From: Flavobacteriales bacterium
Lineage (GTDB): Bacteria > Bacteroidota > Bacteroidia > Flavobacteriales > Flavobacteriaceae
Direction of reading: 5' to 3'
Length of the DNA stretch: 9,401 nt
Assembly (NCBI GenBank): GCA_027033875.1
Contig: JALVKK010000219.1
Coordinates: forward strand, 1 to 9,401
Within the stretch, counting starts at the first letter, position 1. The number at the start of each line of letters is the position of its first letter. The position numbers were made by a program, and so were the translations under genes. The notes below the pieces were generated by a model, which made no database searches, was not told where the DNA came from, and worked only from the letters and a program-made list of their open reading frames with translations. Shown piece after piece: positions 5,266-9,401 of this stretch.

Positions 5266-7683
5266 ATGCAAAATAAAGAATTGCAATTGGCTTGGGATTT
5301 TGTCAACCAAACCAAACGAAATATTTTTTTAACAGGTAAAGCCGGCACGGGTAAAACCACATTCTTACATCGCCTTAAGCAAGAAAGTAATAAACGACTT
5401 GCTGTTGTTGCGCCTACCGGTGTGGCTGCGATTAATGCACGCGGTGTTACGATACACTCGTTTTTTCAAGTACCTTTCGGTCCTTTCATTCCGGGTGAAA
5501 CTCAAAACCGGATTAAACGCGACTTTAAACACAAATTTAGCAAAAGAAAAATTGATATAATCAAATCACTCGATTTGTTGATTATTGACGAAATCAGTAT
5601 GGTGCGTGCCGATTTGCTCGACGCTATTGATTTTGTGCTTCGCAAATACAAAAACCGTCAAAAAGTTTTTGGTGGTGTTCAAGTATTGATGATAGGCGAT
5701 TTGCAACAACTTTCGCCGGTAGTCAAATCCAACGAATGGGATATTCTCAAAAATCATTACGAAACACCTTACTTCTTTAGCAGTAAAGCATTTCAACAAG
5801 CAAATGCCGTAAGTATCGAACTCAAAAATATCTACCGGCAAGAAGATAAAACTTTTATCAATATACTCAACGAGATACGCAACGACCGGCTGTCGGAAAA
5901 AAACGCCCGTTTGCTCAACAGCCGTTATATCCCCGACTTTGAAGCACCCGAAAATGAAGAATATATCTTGCTGACAACACATAATTATAAAGCGAAAAAA
6001 ATAAATCAAGAGAAACTGGATAGTTTACCGGATAAAACCTATTATTTTCATGCATATATAGAGGGGCATTTTCCCGAAAACGCCTATCCTAATGCCGAAA
6101 AGCTAGCTCTAAAAAAAGGTGCGCAAGTGATGTTTATCAAAAACGACAGCAGTTTTGAAAAACGCTATTATAACGGCAAAATAGGCAAAATTACATTTAT
6201 AGACGATAAAAACATCTTTGTTAAATGCCCCGGAGATGACAGCGAAATAGAAGTAAATCGTGAGGTTTGGGAAAATATTACTTATACGATCAATCCGGAT
6301 ACCAAACAAATAGAAGAAAACAGTCAAGGCAGTTTTTCGCAAATTCCATTAAAATTATCATGGGCTATCACCATACACAAAAGTCAAGGTTTGACCTTTG
6401 ACAAAGCTATTATCGATGCCGAATTATCTTTTGCTCACGGGCAAACTTATGTCGCACTGAGCCGTTGCAAAACTTTGGAAGGCATGATTCTCAAATCACC
6501 TATACAAAACAGTAGCATTATCCTTGATAAACGGGTAACCGGTTTTACCAACGATATCGCCAAACGACAACCCGACGAAAAAGACTTACAAAATTCCCGA
6601 AAACAATATTTCGTAGATTTAATAGCCGAACTCTTTGATTACTTACCTCTGCTCTATCCTGTCAACAGATTGCTCGATATATATCATAAAAATACCGGTA
6701 GTATTCGGGGAAATGTAATCGAACCTTTACAAAATTTAAAGATTCTATTAAATACTTTACAAGATATTCATCAAAAATTTATAAAACAAATCACACAGCT
6801 GTCAACAGGAGTTGTCAATCTTGAAAAAGACACTCTTATTCAAGAGCGCATTACCAAAGCACGAGCTTATTTTTTACAACAAACAAAAGATAATATTCAA
6901 AATACATTTGAAGAAATTGTTTTTGATATAGAAAACAAACAAGTCCTTAAAGATTTTACCAAATTTTACGATACCTTAAACAACGAACTGCGTCATAAAC
7001 TTTTTGTTTTAAAACATCTAGACCAAGATTTTCGCATTGATAATTATCTGGATATTAGAGCTAAGGCTATTTTGAAAAAAACAGAAATAATTCAAAAAAA
7101 GAAAACAACTCTTCCGGATATTATTACAAATCCGGATTTATTTGATGCGCTAAAAAAATTACGTAGCGAATTGGCATTTGAAGAAGAAGTTCATCATTTT
7201 CAGATTTTCACCCAAGAAACTTTGTATGCTCTGACTGAAGAATTACCCGTTACAAAAACTCAATTAAAAAAAATACATGGTATAGGCAAAATCAGACTCA
7301 AAAAATACGGTGAACAAATCATTGAAATAATCAAAGCCTATTGCATAGCCAACGATATCCCGCTTAAAGAAGATGAACTAACACCCAAAAAAACTAAATC
7401 AAATACCAGAGAAATTTCTTTGGAATTGTTTAAAACCGGTAAACGTATAGACGAAATAGCAAAAATCAGAGACTTAACTCCCAATACCATTATGGGACAT
7501 TTAGCCCGTTTTATTCCAACCGGTGAAGTAAACATAACAGACCTAATATCACAAAAACGCTTTGATGTTATCAAAAATATAATAGAGAATCATGAATTTA
7601 ATTCATTATCGGAATTAAAAACAATAGCCGGAGAAGAATATGACTGGGGCGAATTGCGCCTGGTATTAGATTATTTATCTTAA
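5266..7683 (+). CDS. Pif1-family DNA helicase with C-terminal HRDC and HTH_40-like domains
   Basis: Superfamily 1B (Pif1/RecD-like) ATP-dependent helicase, 805 residues; relatives move 5'->3' and unwind G-quadruplexes, R-loops or stalled forks (family knowledge). The helicase core covers about 1-425: Walker A GKAGTGKTT (24-32), the motif Ia-like VAPTGVAAINARGVTIHSFF (48-67), Walker B LIIDEISMV (105-113), GDLQQLSPV (144-152), the IYRQ motif (189-192), ITIHKSQGLTFDKAIID (368-384), and GQTYVALSRCKTLEGM (392-407) with the arginine finger region. All ATPase residues look intact. Residues about 440-615 are a long charged, partly coiled-coil-like linker. Residues about 623-697 look like an HRDC domain (DLFDALKKLR to IHGIGKIRLKKYGEQIIEII). 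Residues about 713-800 look like the HTH_40 domain (SLELFKTGKRIDEIAKIRDL, then TIMGHLARFIPTGEV), otherwise known from RecQ-type proteins. The domain calls are by eye. The gene has its own promoter; the next gene starts 181 bases on, so it is probably monocistronic. Confidence 0.9.
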   Translation: MQNKELQLAWDFVNQTKRNIFLTGKAGTGKTTFLHRLKQESNKRLAVVAPTGVAAINARGVTIHSFFQVPFGPFIPGETQNRIKRDFKHKFSKRKIDIIKSLDLLIIDEISMVRADLLDAIDFVLRKYKNRQKVFGGVQVLMIGDLQQLSPVVKSNEWDILKNHYETPYFFSSKAFQQANAVSIELKNIYRQEDKTFINILNEIRNDRLSEKNARLLNSRYIPDFEAPENEEYILLTTHNYKAKKINQEKLDSLPDKTYYFHAYIEGHFPENAYPNAEKLALKKGAQVMFIKNDSSFEKRYYNGKIGKITFIDDKNIFVKCPGDDSEIEVNREVWENITYTINPDTKQIEENSQGSFSQIPLKLSWAITIHKSQGLTFDKAIIDAELSFAHGQTYVALSRCKTLEGMILKSPIQNSSIILDKRVTGFTNDIAKRQPDEKDLQNSRKQYFVDLIAELFDYLPLLYPVNRLLDIYHKNTGSIRGNVIEPLQNLKILLNTLQDIHQKFIKQITQLSTGVVNLEKDTLIQERITKARAYFLQQTKDNIQNTFEEIVFDIENKQVLKDFTKFYDTLNNELRHKLFVLKHLDQDFRIDNYLDIRAKAILKKTEIIQKKKTTLPDIITNPDLFDALKKLRSELAFEEEVHHFQIFTQETLYALTEELPVTKTQLKKIHGIGKIRLKKYGEQIIEIIKAYCIANDIPLKEDELTPKKTKSNTREISLELFKTGKRIDEIAKIRDLTPNTIMGHLARFIPTGEVNITDLISQKRFDVIKNIIENHEFNSLSELKTIAGEEYDWGELRLVLDYLS

Positions 7684-7834
7684 TTATGAGTAGTAATATA
7701 CACCAATTACGCAAAACCGATTTAAACACACAAATGTATTTTAAATATGTAGTAATTGTCAAACAAAATTATTATTACCACCTTTGTTCTGTCGATATAT
7801 ATATCATTTTAACAAAATATACCGAAAAAAATGT

Positions 7835-7842
7835 TATATTTG
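7835..7842 (+). promoter_or_regulatory. Probable promoter -7 element TATATTTG for the 105-residue protein gene
   Basis: TATATTTG fits TAnnTTTG exactly. A TTTT run (7807-7810) is the only -33-like sequence and sits 24 bases away, slightly too far. The predicted start would leave a leader of about 15-18 bases. The rest of 7684-7864 holds an A+T-rich spacer with a 12-bp alternating palindrome GATATATATATC (7794-7805) and no obvious helicase terminator. Confidence 0.5.
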
Positions 7843-7864
7843 CTACATAAAATAATATTGAACA

Positions 7865-8182
7865 ATGAAATTGAAATATGAAATATTATTACCAAAGCAC
7901 GAAGCTCAATTAGACGGAATATTTTCACAACTGCACAAAACCAAATCCGGACATTTAATAATCAAAATTCACAACAAATACATAGAACCGGAATCACTAA
8001 AAAAGATATTTGAAAAACATCAAAACAAAATAGAAGACTACAAAAAAAATCATTCCATTGTAGTCTTGTATGATGAACAAATTCACATACCGGATTTTAT
8101 TGCGGTAGCACCTACTGAAGAAGAAGCAATAGATATCATTGAATTTGAAGAAATTGAAAGAAATTTATTTGATAATAAATAA
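7865..8182 (+). CDS. Small acidic-tailed protein, uncharacterised (possible STAS-like family)
   Basis: 105 residues with no signal peptide or membrane segment, so probably cytoplasmic. The pattern is hydrophobic strands (HLIIKIHNKYI 30-40; HSIVVLYDE 63-71; FIAVAPT 78-84) alternating with charged helices (ESLKKIFEKHQNKIEDYKKN 43-62). It ends in a strongly acidic helix, TEEEAIDIIEFEEIERNLF (84-102). That strand-helix alternation and the C-terminal 'IPDFIAVAPTEEEA..IIE.EEIER' run recall, from memory, the roughly 110-residue STAS-like proteins that sit next to the ribonuclease Z gene in flavobacteria and are often mislabelled 'ribonuclease Z'. No RNase Z gene is here: the next gene encodes the basic HA-like protein. 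The coding call is supported by a -7 box just upstream and a clean ATG; the family call is tentative. I do not assign a function. Confidence 0.75.
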   Translation: MKLKYEILLPKHEAQLDGIFSQLHKTKSGHLIIKIHNKYIEPESLKKIFEKHQNKIEDYKKNHSIVVLYDEQIHIPDFIAVAPTEEEAIDIIEFEEIERNLFDNK

Positions 8183-8205
8183 TAAATTATATTTTTTTCA
8201 GTTAT

Positions 8206-8213
8206 TATCTTTG
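8206..8213 (+). promoter_or_regulatory. Probable promoter -7 element TATCTTTG for the 217-residue protein gene
   Basis: TATCTTTG is a perfect TAnnTTTG match (the same octamer as at gldJ), 24 bases after the previous stop codon. No good TTG is found at the -33 position; the region is T-rich (8191-8198). The predicted start near 8219 gives a leader of about 60 bases containing the direct repeat described separately. Confidence 0.55.
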
Positions 8214-8247
8214 AAGTAATACATCTTATAAAACAAACATAACAAAT

Positions 8248-8300
8248 ACTAAACTAAACAAAATGTAAAAAATTAAATCTATGAAAACTAAACTAAACAA
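8248..8300 (+). repeat. 14-bp direct repeat spanning the start of the 217-residue protein gene
   Basis: ACTAAACTAAACAA occurs at 8248-8261 and again at 8287-8300, exactly 39 bases (13 codons) apart. The first copy is in the untranslated leader and the second covers codons 3-7. The unit is itself two ACTAA(A)-type repeats. Just after the first copy is ATG-TAA (8263-8268), a start codon followed at once by a stop. The arrangement could be a local duplication of the gene start or chance in A+C-rich leader DNA. Confidence 0.55.
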
Positions 8301-8934
8301 GCATGAATTGGCACGTCAACGATGGCTCAAATTGTTAAAAGAAGCAATTGATGAAGGGGTCAAAATTCAAGTTAATCATCGTTTTAAGTACAAAGGAAAA
8401 AATTTAGGGACATTTTTAGTAGAAGCAAAACGTAGAGGTAAACCCGAATTGCAAGCCAAAATTAAAGAAATGGGCTTGGATTTTAGGGATCACAGCAACA
8501 AACCCGAAGATTATTTGCAACGCTTTATCAAAGAATTATGGAACAATCCCAATCCGAATAAAGGGAATTATATCACGAGATTTAACACTTGCATTTTGCC
8601 GAAAAAAGACATCTTAAAAAAACAAACCAAACAAGAACTGGAAATAGTTTGGAAACATAAATTCGGTGAAGAACGTAAATGGCGCAAACGAGATGATATT
8701 CTAACACGAGTTTATAAGTGGAAACAATTCCGTTATAATCGCAAACTTAATCCAGAAAAAAAATGGTTTCAACCCAAGTCAAAAATGGGAGACTTGTATT
8801 TTTGGGTCTATGCCCGCAAACGCAAACCTTGGCTGATGAAAGCCATTTTGGATCAATTTGACAACTACGAATTGGAAGAACTCAAAAACGAAGGTTTTGT
8901 ACAAGAATCTTGGATAAAGAATAAGATAAAATAG
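8281..8934 (+). CDS. Basic protein with two helicase-associated (HA)-like modules, no helicase
   Basis: 217 residues, very rich in Lys and Arg, with no signal peptide or membrane segment; nucleic-acid binding is plausible. Residues about 15-69 follow the helicase-associated domain pattern (PF03457-like): W15, an amphipathic helix, EGVKIQVNHRFKYKG, then LGTFLVEAKRR (42-52) and a closing IKEMGLDF (61-68). Residues about 147-208 repeat it more loosely: W147, a short turn with KKWFQ, MGDLYFWVYARKRKPW (169-184), and LEELKNEGF (198-206). The middle (70-146) has several conserved-looking Trp and basic clusters (WKHKFGEERKWRKRD). HA domains normally occur in strings at the C-terminus of large SF2 helicases; here there is no ATPase part. 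The frame has a stop shortly upstream of 8281, so ATG 8281 is the first start. It is followed by a strong terminator. Family assignment is by eye and uncertain; the coding call is strong. Confidence 0.85.
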   Translation: MKTKLNKHELARQRWLKLLKEAIDEGVKIQVNHRFKYKGKNLGTFLVEAKRRGKPELQAKIKEMGLDFRDHSNKPEDYLQRFIKELWNNPNPNKGNYITRFNTCILPKKDILKKQTKQELEIVWKHKFGEERKWRKRDDILTRVYKWKQFRYNRKLNPEKKWFQPKSKMGDLYFWVYARKRKPWLMKAILDQFDNYELEELKNEGFVQESWIKNKIK

Positions 8935-8957
8935 TTGTTATTTCAATAAAATTTTTC

Positions 8958-8992
8958 AAAAATCCAACCGGTTATTAGGTTGGATTTTTTTC
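8958..8992 (+). terminator. Strong intrinsic terminator after the HA-like gene
   Basis: AAAAATCCAACC (8958-8969) pairs perfectly with GGTTGGATTTTT (8978-8989) around an 8-base loop, GGTTATTA, and the 3' arm runs on into T's and CTTAT. It begins 24 bases after the stop codon at 8934 and isolates the following SusC-like gene. Confidence 0.88.
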
Positions 8993-9031
8993 TTATAATG
9001 AATAAAAACAAAGAAATATAAATAAATTTTG

Positions 9032-9039
9032 TATCTTTA
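9032..9039 (+). promoter_or_regulatory. Possible promoter -7 element TATCTTTA for the SusC-like gene
   Basis: TATCTTTA differs from TAnnTTTG only at the last base and lies 30 bases before the ATG at 9070, between the preceding terminator and the gene. No TTG is found at the expected -33 distance. Because a terminator precedes it, some promoter must lie in 8993-9069, and this is the best candidate. Confidence 0.35.
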
Positions 9040-9069
9040 ACAACTGAATTATTAATCAAAACAAAAACT

Positions 9070-9401
9070 ATGAAAAGAGTAAAACTTCTATTATTCTTAA
9101 CCTTTAGCTTATTTTTGTCGCAGTTTGTTTCTGCACAAATATTAAGCCTATCGGGTAAAGTTACCGATGTATCCGGAGAGCCTATTCCGGGTGCAAACGT
9201 TGTGATCAAAGGACAAAACAAAGGAACTGCAACCGATTTTGACGGAAATTACAGTATCCGTGCATACGCCGGTGATATTTTAGTATTTTCATCCATCGGT
9301 TATCAAACAGTTGAAAAAACCGTTAATAAAGGCGGCGTATTGAATATTACCTTAAAAGAAGGTGCGTCACAACTTGACAAAGTTGTTGTTACGGCTATGG
9401 G
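9070..9401 (+). CDS. SusC/RagA-family TonB-linked outer membrane protein, N-terminal 110 codons
   Basis: Start of a TonB-dependent outer membrane receptor of the SusC/RagA type, which imports oligosaccharides, peptides or other ligands together with a SusD-like lipoprotein. Residues 1-22 are a Sec signal peptide: MKRVK, a hydrophobic core, and a cleavage site after SA before Q23. Residues about 27-103 form the carboxypeptidase-regulatory-like beta-sandwich (SGKVTDVSGEPIPGANVVIK, then GTATDFDGNYSI, then VFSSIGYQT) that precedes the plug domain in this family. The visible end, LDKVVVTAMG (about 101-110), is the SusC signature at the plug entry, where many members continue GIKR. Full members are about 1,000 residues, so roughly 90% is outside the window. 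Substrate cannot be inferred; whether a SusD-like gene follows would be decisive. It is transcriptionally isolated from upstream genes by the terminator. Confidence 0.92.
   Translation, partial: MKRVKLLLFLTFSLFLSQFVSAQILSLSGKVTDVSGEPIPGANVVIKGQNKGTATDFDGNYSIRAYAGDILVFSSIGYQTVEKTVNKGGVLNITLKEGASQLDKVVVTAM

Noticed and set aside
5566..6009. 147-codon minus-strand frame antisense to the helicase
   Set aside because: It lies wholly opposite the helicase core, whose motifs are intact and well known; the antisense product has no family features.
7794..7805. GATATATATATC palindrome as a regulatory operator or terminator
   Set aside because: It is a simple alternating AT run in very A+T-rich DNA and is not followed by a T tract.
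7686..7850. A 54-codon open frame (starting MSSNIHQLRKTD) beginning two bases after the helicase stop codon
   Set aside because: It is Tyr/Ile/Asn-rich as expected from random A+T-rich DNA, has no recognisable motif, and contains the likely -7 box of the next gene (7835-7842) near its end. A very small gene cannot be excluded but I see no support.
8943..9221. 92-codon minus-strand frame across the terminator and the SusC-like start
   Set aside because: It spans an intrinsic terminator and is antisense to a clear signal peptide and regulatory-like domain.

Overview
The window looks like ordinary chromosomal DNA from a low-GC member of the Bacteroidota, most likely order Flavobacteriales. Four lines of evidence agree. 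It carries a full-length gldJ, a gene of the gliding motility/type IX secretion machinery. It ends in the start of a SusC/RagA-type TonB-linked outer membrane receptor. Several genes are preceded by the Bacteroidota -7 promoter element TAnnTTTG. Intergenic DNA is very A+T-rich and ribosome binding sites are A-rich rather than Shine-Dalgarno-like. I cannot name a genus.

Layout. Positions 1-3957 are read on the minus strand: the N-terminal 440 codons of topA (DNA topoisomerase I, running off the left edge), gldJ, and a rhomboid-family intramembrane protease. A good intrinsic terminator separates gldJ from topA, and topA has its own -7 element only about a dozen bases before its ATG, so the two are probably separate transcription units. 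gldJ has the clearest promoter on the minus strand (TTG-N19-TATCTTTG). A divergent, geneless, mosaic-repeat region (3958-4276) holds a perfect 21-bp palindrome and the lipA promoter.

From 4277 onward genes are on the plus strand: lipA (lipoyl synthase), a long Pif1-type helicase carrying C-terminal HRDC and HTH_40-like domains, a 105-residue acidic small protein, a 217-residue very basic protein that resembles two 'helicase-associated' (HA) modules without any helicase, a strong intrinsic terminator, and the N-terminus of a SusC-like receptor (runs off the right edge). Most of these seem to be single-gene units with their own promoters; I see no long operon.

The genes do not form one pathway: they mix DNA topology and repair (topA, Pif1-like), cofactor biosynthesis (lipA), envelope and motility functions (gldJ, rhomboid, SusC-like) and two uncharacterised proteins. 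No RNA genes, CRISPR arrays, insertion sequences or phage genes were seen. I did not find a convincing new multi-gene system. The most worthwhile follow-ups are the stand-alone HA-like protein with its repeat-bearing leader, the Pif1-HRDC-HTH_40 architecture, and the palindromic repeats flanking lipA.
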